DNA of 43,276 nt from Helicobacter rappini (GCF_900198625.1 NZ_FZPK01000004.1:1-43276); one strand, 5' to 3'. Counted from the first letter of the stretch, positions 7,742-17,370 are shown. Numbers and translations: made by a program. Notes: a model not told the origin generated them from the sequence alone.

Positions 7742-9427
7742 GTGAAAAAATTGCTTGATTGTTTTGACTATCTCAAACGCTATCATTCTGATTTGCTTGA
7801 TGTTGTAAGCATTATGCTTGAGCTTTTTATCTTTAAGAGGGAAAATGCTAAAATGCTAGAAGACATGATTGCAAAATCTAGCAAAAGAAAGACGATTAAA
7901 GAAGACTTTCACGCAATATTACACAATCTCATAGGAGAAGAATTATATGTGCCTATAAGCAGTAATGCAAATATCTCTAAGATTCTAAAAACGCTTTTAC
8001 AAAGCAGCACAGAATTGCATAATATCACGCAATTCCTACATATTATCTCACAGAAACGCACGACAAATAAGCTTTATTATTATTCCACACCACGAGAAGT
8101 TAATGATTTATTAGCATTGCTGCTAGATTTACAAGATAATGATGAGGTATATAATCCATGCTATGGTATTGGCAGTATCTTTTTATCCTTAGGGAATCTT
8201 AATCCAAATATCCATTTATATGGAGAAGAGCTAGATGAAAGGCTATCAAATATCGCAAGATTAATCGCAAGATTCACACAAATAAAAGACTATAAACTCT
8301 ATGTGAATGATATTTTAAAGCAACCTGTCTTTAAAGCGGGAAGTATCTTGCGACAATTTAATAAAGTCATTTGTAATCCACCGCTTTACGCACACATGGG
8401 AGTAGAACAACTAAAAGGCGATGAAAGATTCAGTAAAATTGGCATACTTGCTAAAAATTACCCAGAATTAGTGTTTCTAACACACGCCCTAGCACATTTA
8501 AAGCAAAGGGGAGTTTTCATTGTCCGCAATCAAACCTTGCAAAAAAGCTTTTTAGAAGAAAAGCTTCGCGATAAGCTTGTAAAAGAGCGTATGATAGAAG
8601 CTGTTATTGAATTACCTAAAAATATCTTCCCACACCAAGCCTGTGATTTTTCTGTGCTTGTTATCTCTCATAATAATAAAGAGATTCTGCATATTAACGC
8701 AAATAATCCACATTTTTACACCAAAGATGGCAAATATAATCGACTAAGACATATTGATGAAATTGCTAATCTATTTAAGCAAAAGAGAGAGAGTGAATTT
8801 TCAAAAATCACAAATATAAAAGATGTAAAAACGCATGATTTAAGGGCTAGTTATTATCTTGCTTCTAAGATGATACATACAAATGAATTATTATTAGCTG
8901 ATATGGGGGCAACTATTTTTCGTGGGCAAAGAGTGCATGGGGGTAGTAAAGATTCTGAAATTACATATTATGATGTAGGTATAGCGGATTTTTCTGTATG
9001 TGGATTTAGCACACAGTTTAGTCATAAAAAGATGAGTGGGGATAAGCAAAAGATACAAAAATATCGATTAAAACCCTATGATATTTTACTCTCACTTCGC
9101 AGCATTGTCCCAAAAGTTACCATACTTGGAGAATGTATAAAAGACCACATTGTTGTGGCAAATGCGGGGATTTTGATTCTAAGATTAGCAGATAAAAATA
9201 AAGCTATTGGACTTTATTGTTACTTCTTTTCAAATGAGGGCTTTACACATTTAAAAAGGATTTATGAGCAAAGTGGGGAGGGCATGGTATATATTAATGA
9301 ATTACTAGCGAGTTCTATACCGCCACGCTATCTTTTAGAAGGTAAAAAGAGAATGCAAGAGATAGAATCTCTAAAGCATGAGTTTGAATCGCTTGAGACA
9401 AAATTGCAAGATTTAAAACAAACATAA
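7742..9427 (+). CDS. Orphan type I-like N6-adenine DNA methylase with fused specificity region
   Basis: A 561-residue HsdM-like protein. STPREV (115-120) and the AdoMet-binding motif I (NPCYGIGSIFL, 138-148) follow the HsdM pattern. Catalytic motif IV reads CNPPL (211-215) where NPPY or NPPF is usual. From about residue 380 a second part resembles a single target-recognition domain of HsdS (GATIFRGQRV..., ending in a coiled coil of MQEIESLKHEFESLETKL type). No HsdR or separate HsdS gene is nearby, so it may be a solitary methylase or a modified one. Start is GTG 7742 with AAAGG upstream. The changed motif IV makes catalysis uncertain. Expected product is cytoplasmic. Confidence 0.8.
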   Translation: MKKLLDCFDYLKRYHSDLLDVVSIMLELFIFKRENAKMLEDMIAKSSKRKTIKEDFHAILHNLIGEELYVPISSNANISKILKTLLQSSTELHNITQFLHIISQKRTTNKLYYYSTPREVNDLLALLLDLQDNDEVYNPCYGIGSIFLSLGNLNPNIHLYGEELDERLSNIARLIARFTQIKDYKLYVNDILKQPVFKAGSILRQFNKVICNPPLYAHMGVEQLKGDERFSKIGILAKNYPELVFLTHALAHLKQRGVFIVRNQTLQKSFLEEKLRDKLVKERMIEAVIELPKNIFPHQACDFSVLVISHNNKEILHINANNPHFYTKDGKYNRLRHIDEIANLFKQKRESEFSKITNIKDVKTHDLRASYYLASKMIHTNELLLADMGATIFRGQRVHGGSKDSEITYYDVGIADFSVCGFSTQFSHKKMSGDKQKIQKYRLKPYDILLSLRSIVPKVTILGECIKDHIVVANAGILILRLADKNKAIGLYCYFFSNEGFTHLKRIYEQSGEGMVYINELLASSIPPRYLLEGKKRMQEIESLKHEFESLETKLQDLKQT

Positions 9428-9484
9428 AAATATAATTGTTTAATTTTTCGTTACAATTCTATCTTTATTCTAATGGAGCATAGA

Positions 9485-11080
9485 GTGATACTTTTAATTG
9501 ATAATTATGATTCTTTCACATACAATATTTACCAGCTTGTAGCAAGGCTAGGCTTTAGTGTCGTTGTGAAACGCAATGATGCTATTGATATTGAAACAAT
9601 CCGTATGTTAAAGCCCACACATATCATACTAGGACCGGGACCTAATAGCCCTAAAGATTCTAGAATCTGCCTTGATATTATTACGCAGTTAAAAGGTGAA
9701 TATCCTATTCTTGGTATCTGTCTTGGACATGAAGCCATTTTGTATGCCTTTGATGCGCCTATTGTCAATGCAAAAAATATAGTGCATGGCAAGGTATCTC
9801 CACTCACACACACAGAAGATGGAATCTTTACAAATATCCCCCAGCATGTCCAAATCACTCGCTATCACTCTTTAGTCGCTAAAAGAGAGCAGATTCCAGA
9901 CTGCTTTCATATTAATGCAGTGAGTGATGATGGCGAAGTTATGGCGGTAACACACAAGCAATATCCACTTTTTGGCTTACAATTTCACCCAGAATCTATT
10001 GGCACACAATATGGTGAAAAGATGATTCTAAACTTCATTCACCACAAAAGGCGAAGCATACCTATAAAGCTTTACCTGCAAAAATTAGCCCATTTAGAGA
10101 ATCTAAGCTTTGTAGAAAGCTATGATTTAATGGAGTGTATCGCAGAAAATGATCTCACACCAGCACAACTTGGCAGCCTTATCACAAGCTTTTATCACAA
10201 AGGACCAAGCGGGGAAGAACTTGCGGCATTTGCAAGTCTTCTTATATCAAAGGCAAAACATTTTGAAATACAAGATTCTAAACGCATTGATATTGTCGGC
10301 ACAGGTGGGAGTGCGAGAAAAACCTTTAATGTCTCAACGACAACTGCCCTATTATTAGCAAGTATGGGCTTAAAAGTGGCAAAGCATGGCAATCGCGGTA
10401 TTACAAGTAAAAGTGGGAGTGCAGATTTACTCACAAATCTAGGCATTAATATCAATATGGATATGGATACTTGCAAGGCATGTTATGAGAATCTTGGCAT
10501 TACTTTCCTTTTTGCACCAAACATTCATAACGCCCTAAAACATGTGCAAGGTGTGCGTAAAGAGCTAGGCTTTAAAAGCTTTTTTAACTTACTTGGTCCT
10601 TTAAGTAATCCATTGCGACCCACACATCAGCTTATAGGTGTGTTTAGCAAGGATTATACAGAACTTCTTGCAAATGCCCTAAAGATTCTAGGCGTTGAAA
10701 GGGCAATGGTCGTGCATGGGCTAGATGGTATTGATGAGATAAGTCTTTGTGCAGCAACACAAGTTAGTGAGCTAAAAGATGGAGAGATTCACACTTATAT
10801 TTTCTCACCACAAAAGCTAGGTATAGAACTCGCCAATCACGCAGAATTACGCGGTGGCGATGTCGCTATGAATGCAGAAATCACACTTGATATACTAAGC
10901 GGTAAAGCAAGTAAAAAAGCAGATTTAGTTGCCCTAAATGCAGGTGCAAGCCTTTATATCTATGGCTATGCTGATAGCATTGAAGCTGGATTTCATTTAG
11001 CAAGAGAGCATTTACAAAGCAAAAAAGCATTAAATCTTTTAGAATCTTTTCGCTTGCAGAGTAATTATATCGCAAAGTAA
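9485..11080 (+). CDS. trpGD: Anthranilate synthase glutaminase / anthranilate phosphoribosyltransferase fusion
   Basis: A two-domain tryptophan enzyme. The first ~195 residues are a class I glutamine amidotransferase (TrpG): LLIDNYDSFTYNI start, nucleophile Cys in GICLGHEA, and His/Glu in FHPES. The rest is TrpD, which joins anthranilate to PRPP: VGTGGSARKTFNVSTT and KHGNRGITSKSGSADLL bind substrate. I prefer the GTG at 9485 to the ATG at 9473: TGGAG lies 6 nt before the GTG, nothing resembling a ribosome site precedes the ATG, and the protein then begins as TrpG proteins do. No trpE or other trp gene is in the window. Possible -10 boxes are TATAAT at 9431 and TACAAT at 9452. Confidence 0.96.
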   Translation: MILLIDNYDSFTYNIYQLVARLGFSVVVKRNDAIDIETIRMLKPTHIILGPGPNSPKDSRICLDIITQLKGEYPILGICLGHEAILYAFDAPIVNAKNIVHGKVSPLTHTEDGIFTNIPQHVQITRYHSLVAKREQIPDCFHINAVSDDGEVMAVTHKQYPLFGLQFHPESIGTQYGEKMILNFIHHKRRSIPIKLYLQKLAHLENLSFVESYDLMECIAENDLTPAQLGSLITSFYHKGPSGEELAAFASLLISKAKHFEIQDSKRIDIVGTGGSARKTFNVSTTTALLLASMGLKVAKHGNRGITSKSGSADLLTNLGININMDMDTCKACYENLGITFLFAPNIHNALKHVQGVRKELGFKSFFNLLGPLSNPLRPTHQLIGVFSKDYTELLANALKILGVERAMVVHGLDGIDEISLCAATQVSELKDGEIHTYIFSPQKLGIELANHAELRGGDVAMNAEITLDILSGKASKKADLVALNAGASLYIYGYADSIEAGFHLAREHLQSKKALNLLESFRLQSNYIAK

Positions 11081-11396
11081 TATGAAAAACGAGTAAGGTG
11101 TGTATATTAAAAGCTAAAAGCAATTTTGGCTTATCAGTAACTATTGATACAAGTCCATATTGTCTCTTTTTGAGAAAAACAAATTTTGTATCACAAGATT
11201 CACGCATTTAGCCATTCAGCACATATTTCTATAAATGCTGCACCCCCATACTTATAACACAAAGCCCACGATAATAAAATATGTTTCTATTCTCTACTTT
11301 AAACTTTAATATTTAGCCATTTATTAAAATATGCTTGACTTGTTTTTTTTTTTTTGTATTTTACAATCACTCATTATTTTAATTTAAAGGAATAGT
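11081..11396 (+). other. Spacer between trpGD and the outer-membrane protein gene
   Basis: No convincing gene. The last 60 bases hold the promoter and T13 tract described separately. The rest is AT-rich with no clear structure. Confidence 0.5.
11335..11367 (+). promoter_or_regulatory. Promoter with a T13 tract in the spacer
   Basis: A TTGACT -35-like box (11335-11340) is followed by TG, T13 (11343-11355), G and then TATTTTACAAT, which offers -10 choices at 11357 or 11362. The spacer is 16 or 21 bases depending on the choice, so slippage in the T run would change promoter strength. ATG 11397 follows with AAAGGA upstream. Confidence 0.6.
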
Positions 11397-12131
11397 ATGA
11401 ATAACATATTAAAGAATCTTGTAATGCTGTCTGGCATATCACTTGTAAGTTTTAACGCATTTGCGAATGATAGGGCTTCAAGTCTATTTGTAGGGGGAAA
11501 TGTGGGTGCATCAGTTACTGATAGCACATTGACAAGTGGGAATCTCAATAATAATTTTCGAATAGGCACAGGTGCTGGTTGGACAATTGGGGCTGAAGCT
11601 GGATATAGACATTTTTTAGGCAATAAATTTGGTTTTAAATATTATGTAAGCTATAACTATATGCAAACTTTTAGTAACTCTGGCAGGGGAGGAACCGGTG
11701 GTAATAGCTACAGCATGGATACAACGCTAAATCAGCAATTAATCGCTGCAAATGTGGATTTTTTCTATAATTTTACTCGCTCTTTTGGTGTGTATTTTGG
11801 CTTAGGTGCGGGTGCTACTACACTGCAACCTGACTTTGCAATATCAAATAATACTTTTGGTGCTAGAAATCAAAGTGATAGAATGCACACATTTTTTGCC
11901 TTGCCTTTTAACGCTGGATTCCAATTTAATATCAAAGATAATCACACTATAACATTTGGTGCAAAGATTCCACTTCTTAGTCAAGATTATATAAGCTCAC
12001 GCATACCAAACAAAGAAGAGATAAAGACATACATGGTAATGCTAGGATACACATATCATTTAAATCTTTATAAAAGAGGTGGATACTGGGGCATGGAAGC
12101 TTTTAAACATTATCGCCCAAAACTGAAATAG
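11397..12131 (+). CDS. Outer-membrane beta-barrel protein, Helicobacter OMP type
   Basis: A 244-residue protein with a signal peptide (about 1-23, ending FNAFA) and alternating aromatic/hydrophobic strands of an outer-membrane barrel: FVGGNVGASV, WTIGAEAGYRHFLG, FGVYFGLGAGATT. The segment AEAGYRHFLGNKFGFKYYVSYNY is strongly like the C-terminal barrel of Helicobacter Hop/Hor-family proteins, but the protein has a Lys-rich tail (HYRPKLK) rather than a terminal aromatic residue. It stands alone after trpGD. Its promoter contains T13, so expression is probably phase variable. Ligand or adhesin role is unknown. Confidence 0.8.
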   Translation: MNNILKNLVMLSGISLVSFNAFANDRASSLFVGGNVGASVTDSTLTSGNLNNNFRIGTGAGWTIGAEAGYRHFLGNKFGFKYYVSYNYMQTFSNSGRGGTGGNSYSMDTTLNQQLIAANVDFFYNFTRSFGVYFGLGAGATTLQPDFAISNNTFGARNQSDRMHTFFALPFNAGFQFNIKDNHTITFGAKIPLLSQDYISSRIPNKEEIKTYMVMLGYTYHLNLYKRGGYWGMEAFKHYRPKLK

Positions 12132-12488
12132 ACTTTTATTGCAAACAAAGGCTGATTTGATGAGATAATGCTTTTAATCATGCCTTGCTCTTAAATAAAC
12201 GCCTAAGAGTCTAAATATAAACTATAACTTCTCAAATATAAAACCTTGTTTTAATCTAAAATATTGTCATTTTGAAAGTATCGAAAAATCTCTTACAGAC
12301 TTTAATCTTTAAGATATTTCGCCTTTTTAAAAAGCTCAATATAACAAGACCCTAAATTATATTGCATTCTAAAATGGGATAAGATAGTAACTCTATTTCC
12401 ATCTCATCAACCCCGCAAACATTACCATAATAGCCTATAACATTATGTAAATACATGCCTTTTTCTAGGCTAATCGCATTAAAAAACC
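12132..12488. other. Convergent spacer between the outer-membrane protein gene and yebC
   Basis: No gene is supported. It contains one degenerate copy of the family A palindromic element, listed separately. Both flanking genes end here, so the element may also act as a bidirectional transcription stop. Confidence 0.5.
12263..12348. repeat. Family A palindromic element, degenerate copy
   Basis: Left arm ATTGTCATTTTGAAAGTATC then AAAAATCT (12263-12291); right arm beginning AGATATTTCGCC and ending GCTCAATATAACAAG (to 12348). The arms are approximate inverted complements and match the arms of copies found elsewhere in the window, including inside waaA. Confidence 0.7.
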
Positions 12489-13202
12489 TTACGCAAGGTT
12501 TGTATAAACCGCTTGCACATCATCATCATCTTCGATTTTATCAAGCAGTTTATCAAGTTCTTGCATTTGCTCTTCTGTAAGGGTTATGGGGCTTGTTGGG
12601 ATTCTTACAAGTTTTGCGGATTTTACTTCGATCTTTAGATTCTCTAAACCAAGTGCTAATGTCCCAAAATCTTCATATTTAGAATATGCAGTATAGCTAT
12701 TTTCTTCTTCATTTTTTTCTAGTAAATCAAGTCCGCAATCAATAAGCGCTAATTCCACTTCATCAACATTATCATCATTTAAAGTGATTTGAAATTCGCC
12801 CTTTCTCTCAAACATAAAGTCAATCGCCCCATTTGTAAGCAAACTCGCATTTGGCGTTTTATTAAAATAGCTTTTTATGTTTGCAACCGTTCTTGTTGGA
12901 TTGTCGGTCGCGCATTCTATGAATATCAGCACACCATTTGCGGCTTTGCCCTCATAGCTTACTTCCTCAAAATGTCCGTCCTTGCCACTTGCACGCTTGA
13001 TTGCCGCATCGATATTATCTTTTGGCATATTTTGTGCCTTTGCATTAGCGATAGCCGTGCGTAATTTTGCATTCATTTCTGGGTCTAGTCCGCCCTCTTT
13101 TGCGGCGATTGTGATTGCTGTCGCAAGCTTTGGAAAGATTTTACTCATTTTGCCCCATCGCTTTTCTTTTGCAGCTCTACGATATTCAAACGCTCTACCC
13201 AT
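12489..13202 (-). CDS. YebC/TACO1-family translation factor or regulator
   Basis: A 237-residue member of the YebC/PmpR family. The start [20 protein letters not shown] and the blocks [14 protein letters not shown] and [16 protein letters not shown] are diagnostic. Family members are annotated as DNA-binding regulators, and more recent work on the family links them to ribosome-assisted translation of difficult peptides; which applies here is not visible. Full length. ATG 13202 has GGGAG upstream. Divergent from mrp, 129 bases apart. Confidence 0.95.
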   Translation of the reverse strand: MGRAFEYRRAAKEKRWGKMSKIFPKLATAITIAAKEGGLDPEMNAKLRTAIANAKAQNMPKDNIDAAIKRASGKDGHFEEVSYEGKAANGVLIFIECATDNPTRTVANIKSYFNKTPNASLLTNGAIDFMFERKGEFQITLNDDNVDEVELALIDCGLDLLEKNEEENSYTAYSKYEDFGTLALGLENLKIEVKSAKLVRIPTSPITLTEEQMQELDKLLDKIEDDDDVQAVYTNLA

Positions 13203-13295
13203 AATAATCTCCCTGCTAGATTCTAAAAATAAAAGGCGACATTATATCATACGCATTTAAATGTTTTAGAATCTATGAACTTGTATCAAATACGC

Positions 13296-13301
13296 TATAA
13301 T
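13296..13301 (+). promoter_or_regulatory. -10 box of mrp
   Basis: TATAAT, 30 bases before the mrp start codon; no clear -35 box is seen. Confidence 0.5.
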
Positions 13302-13331
13302 TTCACACATAACACAATATAAAGGAAAAAT

Positions 13332-14402
13332 ATGAAAAAAATGGTCGAAGACGCATTAAAACAAGTAATTTACCCAAACTTTGAGAAAGACATTGTAACC
13401 TTTGGCTTTGTAAGTAAGATAGAGATAAACAATAATGTATGCTATCTTAAGATAAATATCCCATCAAGCAATGAAGAAGTCATTAAAAAAGTCAAAGAAG
13501 AGATTCTAGAAAAGACAAAATCCCTTCCACTAGCAAATATCGACATAGAGATTGTAACGCCAAATATACAAAAGGCACAAACAGAGCAAGCCCCCAAAAA
13601 TCTAGCCCCATCAATCAAGCATTTTGTAATGGTAAGTAGCGGTAAAGGCGGTGTTGGTAAATCAACAACGAGCGTAAATCTCGCCATTTCACTCGCAAAA
13701 AGCGGTAAAAAAGTAGGCTTACTTGATGCTGATATTTATGGACCAAATGTCCCGCGTATGTTTGGACTAGATGGCGTTGAGCCAAAGACTAGCCAAGATG
13801 GTAAGAAGCTTTTACCTTTAGAGCAATATGGTGTCAAAATGATAAGTATAGAATCTATCTATGGTAAAGGGCAGAGCTTTATATGGAGAGGACCTGTGGT
13901 TATGCGTATCATTACGCAGTTACTGCAAGATGTGGAGTGGGGAGAGCTTGACATTATGGTAGTTGATATGCCACCGGGAACGGGTGATGCACAGCTTACA
14001 CTAGCTCAAAGTGTGCCTGTTGGTGCGGGTATAAATGTAACCACACCGCAAATGGTAGCCATTGATGATGGATTCCGTGCGCTTGATATGTTTGCAAAAT
14101 GCAATATCCCAATTTTTGGAATCATTGAAAATATGAGTGGTTTTATATGCCCTGATTGTAATAAAACCTATGAGATTTTTGGAAAGGGTAATAGCGATAT
14201 GTTAGCACAAGAGTTTCATACAGAAGTTGTAGCTAAGATTCCATTAGAGCCAAGCATTGTAGCAGCAAGTGATAGCGGTAAGCCTATTAGCTTCTTTGAG
14301 CCTGATAGCAGGACAAGCAAAAGCTATATGGAATGTGCCTTGCGTTTAATTGAATTTTTAGAATCAAATAGGGCGGATAATAGCACCATTCAACCGCGTT
14401 AG
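13332..14402 (+). CDS. mrp: Mrp/ApbC-type iron-sulfur carrier P-loop ATPase
   Basis: A 356-residue protein. An N-terminal MIP18/DUF59-like domain (about 1-80) precedes the deviant Walker A GKGGVGKST (104-112). MPPGTGD and the paired cysteines CPDC (273-276) in the usual Mrp position follow. These proteins bind and hand on Fe-S clusters in the cytoplasm. ATG 13332 has AAAGGA upstream. Monocistronic, with a TATAAT box 30 bases before the start. Confidence 0.95.
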   Translation: MKKMVEDALKQVIYPNFEKDIVTFGFVSKIEINNNVCYLKINIPSSNEEVIKKVKEEILEKTKSLPLANIDIEIVTPNIQKAQTEQAPKNLAPSIKHFVMVSSGKGGVGKSTTSVNLAISLAKSGKKVGLLDADIYGPNVPRMFGLDGVEPKTSQDGKKLLPLEQYGVKMISIESIYGKGQSFIWRGPVVMRIITQLLQDVEWGELDIMVVDMPPGTGDAQLTLAQSVPVGAGINVTTPQMVAIDDGFRALDMFAKCNIPIFGIIENMSGFICPDCNKTYEIFGKGNSDMLAQEFHTEVVAKIPLEPSIVAASDSGKPISFFEPDSRTSKSYMECALRLIEFLESNRADNSTIQPR

Positions 14403-14604
14403 ATTTCTCGCATGACTTAAGCAGATAGTTCTAAGCATACAAAAGTTTAGATTCTATACCTTTAAGGTGGGTGCAAAATGATATTGGATTCTAATGCAAA
14501 ATTTTGTTTTGATTAAAACCCAGAATAGCTTTGAATATGTATTAGAATCTAAGTAAGATTTAGCACAAGGTTTGCAATCAGTCAAATTTATAACGGAGTA
14601 AAAC

Positions 14605-15801
14605 ATGGCATTAGAGATTCTAAAAAAACTTATACAATATCCTACAATCACGCCACTAGAGCATGGAATCTATGAGTATATACAGACACTTTTACCTTCA
14701 TTTAAGGCTTTGCATATTGAAAAAAATGGTGTAAAAAATGTGTTGTTTTATAAGATTCCAAAAGGACATGATGAAAAGAGTGCATGGAAGAGACTGAAAC
14801 ATTTTTGCTTTGCAGGGCATATTGATGTGGTAAAGCCCGGTGGCGGGGCAGCTGTGCCAAAGGATATACACGACACACAAGATAGCGAACAAAATAAAGG
14901 CGAGTGGAGTTATCCACCATTTACCCCTACAATACATGATGGCTATATCTATGGTCGTGGCACGCAGGATATGAAAGGTGGTATTGCCTGTTTTATCAAG
15001 GCATTGCAAGATTTTATAAGTGAGAATGAAACTCAAATGATTTTTTCTGTGCTTTTAACAAGTGATGAAGAGGGTGAAGGGATCTATGGCACACAATACA
15101 TGCTAGAAATCCTAAAAGAAAAGGGCATGCTACCTACATACGCCATTGTCGCAGAGCCTACAAGCACGAAGTTTGCGGGGGATACGATAAAGGTTGGCAG
15201 GCGAGGGTCTATTAATGGTGTGATTAAGATTCTAGGGAAACAGGGGCATGTCGCCTATCCTGAAAAGTGTATTAATCCAGTGGAGTTACTCGGCAGTAAG
15301 CTAGGGCTTTTAGCGGGGGTGAATCTTGATAGTGGGGATTGCGTATTTAGTGCATCAAAGCTTGTGATAACGGATATAAGAGGCGGCATTGAAGCGGTGA
15401 ATGTAACGCCTAATGATTTAGTCATTATGTTTAATGTGCGAAACTCCACAATGACGACATTAGAGAGTGTGAAATCGCATGTAGATTCTGTATTAGATGG
15501 ACTTCCCTATACACTAGAGCTAAAACAAAGCTCAAAAAGCTTTCATACAAAAGATAGTGTTTTAATCACGCTTTTACAAGATTCTATCCATGAAGTAGCA
15601 CAAATACAAACAAAACTTAGCACGAGTGGTGGCACAAGTGATGCAAGATTTTTGAGTGAATATGGCGTAGAAGTGGTAGAGCTTGGCTTATGCAATGATA
15701 GAATCCACGCAGTAGATGAAAGGGTATCTTTGCAAGATATAGAACAATTAGAGAGAATCTTTTCTGTATTTTTAAAGAGATTGTTACAAGATGGGATGTA
15801 G
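14605..15801 (+). CDS. dapE: Succinyl-diaminopimelate desuccinylase
   Basis: A zinc-dependent M20 hydrolase of the lysine/diaminopimelate pathway, needed for peptidoglycan. Metal-site motifs: GHIDVV (His72, Asp74), YGRGTQDMKGG (Asp122), SDEEGEG (Glu155/Glu156) and the C-terminal HAVDE. STSGGTSDARF is the usual substrate-site block. Between the first two motifs the family has a short loop; here residues about 79-99 (GGGAAVPKDIHDTQDSEQNK) add roughly 15 residues. ATG 14605 has CGGAG upstream. Length 398 is slightly long for the family. Confidence 0.95.
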   Translation: MALEILKKLIQYPTITPLEHGIYEYIQTLLPSFKALHIEKNGVKNVLFYKIPKGHDEKSAWKRLKHFCFAGHIDVVKPGGGAAVPKDIHDTQDSEQNKGEWSYPPFTPTIHDGYIYGRGTQDMKGGIACFIKALQDFISENETQMIFSVLLTSDEEGEGIYGTQYMLEILKEKGMLPTYAIVAEPTSTKFAGDTIKVGRRGSINGVIKILGKQGHVAYPEKCINPVELLGSKLGLLAGVNLDSGDCVFSASKLVITDIRGGIEAVNVTPNDLVIMFNVRNSTMTTLESVKSHVDSVLDGLPYTLELKQSSKSFHTKDSVLITLLQDSIHEVAQIQTKLSTSGGTSDARFLSEYGVEVVELGLCNDRIHAVDERVSLQDIEQLERIFSVFLKRLLQDGM

Positions 15802-15876
15802 AGTCTTGTTTGCTTAGAGTAAGATGCTGGTAAAAATGGCATGTAAGGATTAAGCTGTATTTTATAGTTTTTCCTA

Positions 15877-15882
15877 TATAAT
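15877..15882 (+). promoter_or_regulatory. -10 box of the PagL-like gene
   Basis: TATAAT, 48 bases before the ATG at 15931. Confidence 0.45.
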
Positions 15883-15930
15883 CCGCCTTTTTTGAGTAAT
15901 TAACTCATAATAATTGTTGGGGTTTTGTGT

Positions 15931-16523
15931 ATGAGATGTGTTTTTATTTTGTTTATGTCTATTTGTGCTTTTGCGTATGCTTTAGAAAATAATGAAACTC
16001 ATAATGAAGTAAGCAAGGAAAAGTCTCGTTGGATAGATTATAATGCAAATTTTAATGATAAAAAGCATTTGCTAAAGCTTGCTTTCGCACAGGATTTTTC
16101 AGAAAATGGATTCTCACGCCTTAGTGCGTTGGGTTTGCATTATGGACAGCCTAATACATTTTTTGGATTACCTGCCAGAATGGTTTTAGAGCTTGAGGGC
16201 TTTCTTGGTAGTGGGAGTGAAAAAGCCCTTAATCAATTAATCTTTGGTGTATCACAAGATATTGTGCTATCAATACCACGCACAAACCTTTATGCTGGAG
16301 TTGGTATTGGAATCTACATTCGCACACTTTTAGATTCTCGCATGAACTCTGCTTTTACTTTTGGGGAAAAAGTCTTTATTGGTTATAATTATGCCGTGGC
16401 AAATAAGGGGGGGGGGGGGGTATATCCTGTGAGATTTTTGTGAAACATTACTCAAATGGTGATTTAACCCCTTTAAACAAAGGCTTTAATTTCTTTGGTG
16501 CAAGTGTGGGATATAGTTTTTAA
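15931..16523 (+). CDS. PagL-like lipid A deacylase, phase-variable, OFF as read
   Basis: A signal peptide (MRCVFILFMSICAFAYA) leads into a small outer-membrane barrel. Read straight through, translation ends at 16443 just after a G14 tract (16407-16420). One frame over, the sequence stays open to a TAA at 16521-16523 and encodes EIFVKHYSNGDLTPLNKG and an end GASVGYSF. The HYSN motif and the Phe end are those of PagL-type lipid A 3-O-deacylases (acyloxyacyl hydrolases). The catalytic His and Ser lie after the tract, so the product read here would be inactive. With 12 or 15 G the frame is whole (197 residues with 15). ATG 15931 has GGGG 8 bases upstream; a TTG at 15925 is too close to it to be favoured. 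The catalytic Glu is not assigned. Confidence 0.8.
16407..16420 (+). repeat. Poly-G tract (G14) inside the lipid A deacylase gene
   Basis: Fourteen G. Lengths of 12 or 15 restore the reading frame; 13 and 14 both run to early stops. Confidence 0.95.
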
Positions 16524-16617
16524 CTATTTTATGAATTGTAAGTATAAAATATAGATTTTGCATTATTTGGGTTATAGAATCTTATCTTAATTTCACAATT
16601 TCAATAGGCGGTTAAAC

Positions 16618-17361
16618 ATGAAAGTTTTAGAAATTTATAACATACTTGATTCAATAAGTCCTTTTATCATGCAAGCAGAATGGGATAATAGTGGATTAAA
16701 TATCGGTAATATGCAAATAGAGTGCAAACAAGTCTATATTGCATTAGAGCTTGATATGCAAGTGGTTAATGCGATAGAAAATGAAAGTTTGCTTATCGTG
16801 CATCACCCCTTAATCTTTAAAGCATTAAAGACCATACAAACTGATACATATCCCGCAAATCTCATTGAAATATGTTTGCAAAAGAAAATTAGCGTCATAG
16901 CCATGCATACAAACTTTGACAAAACGCATTTAAATCAAGCCTTTGCTACAAAATTATGCTTAGAATCTCTCAATTTTACCCCAAATGGTGAGAAAGATTT
17001 TAGCCTTATTTATAGCACAAACACGCCATTAAATACGCATTCTCTTGCTACACATATAAAAAATATATTGGGATTAGATACACTTCGCTATACGCAAAAA
17101 GATAATATGATACATAATCTCTACATTACATGTGGGAGTAATGCCACTGCCTATAAAATCGCAAATAAGGGGGATTGCATTATCACAGGCGATATTAAAT
17201 ATCATGATGCTATGATTGCTGCGAGTGAGGGCATTAGCTTTATTGATGTTCCACACTTTGAAAGTGAGTGTATTTTCAGTGATTTACTAGCAAAAGCTTT
17301 ACAAAAACACCATATTCAAGCTATAATTACAAATTCACACAATCCATTTTGCTATATTTAG
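16618..17361 (+). CDS. NIF3-like dinuclear metal-centre protein
   Basis: A 247-residue member of the NIF3/DUF34 family. The start EWDNSGLNIG, the metal ligands HHPLIF (His62, His63) and MHTNFD (His97, Asp101), and a late GDIKYHDAM block fit the family. Some relatives are annotated as GTP cyclohydrolase I type 2, but the true reaction is unsettled. Gene order with the next two genes matches H. pylori HP0959-HP0958-HP0957. It starts 94 bases after the deacylase and ends 9 bases before flgZ. Confidence 0.92.
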   Translation: MKVLEIYNILDSISPFIMQAEWDNSGLNIGNMQIECKQVYIALELDMQVVNAIENESLLIVHHPLIFKALKTIQTDTYPANLIEICLQKKISVIAMHTNFDKTHLNQAFATKLCLESLNFTPNGEKDFSLIYSTNTPLNTHSLATHIKNILGLDTLRYTQKDNMIHNLYITCGSNATAYKIANKGDCIITGDIKYHDAMIAASEGISFIDVPHFESECIFSDLLAKALQKHHIQAIITNSHNPFCYI

Positions 17362-17370
17362 GAGCATTGC

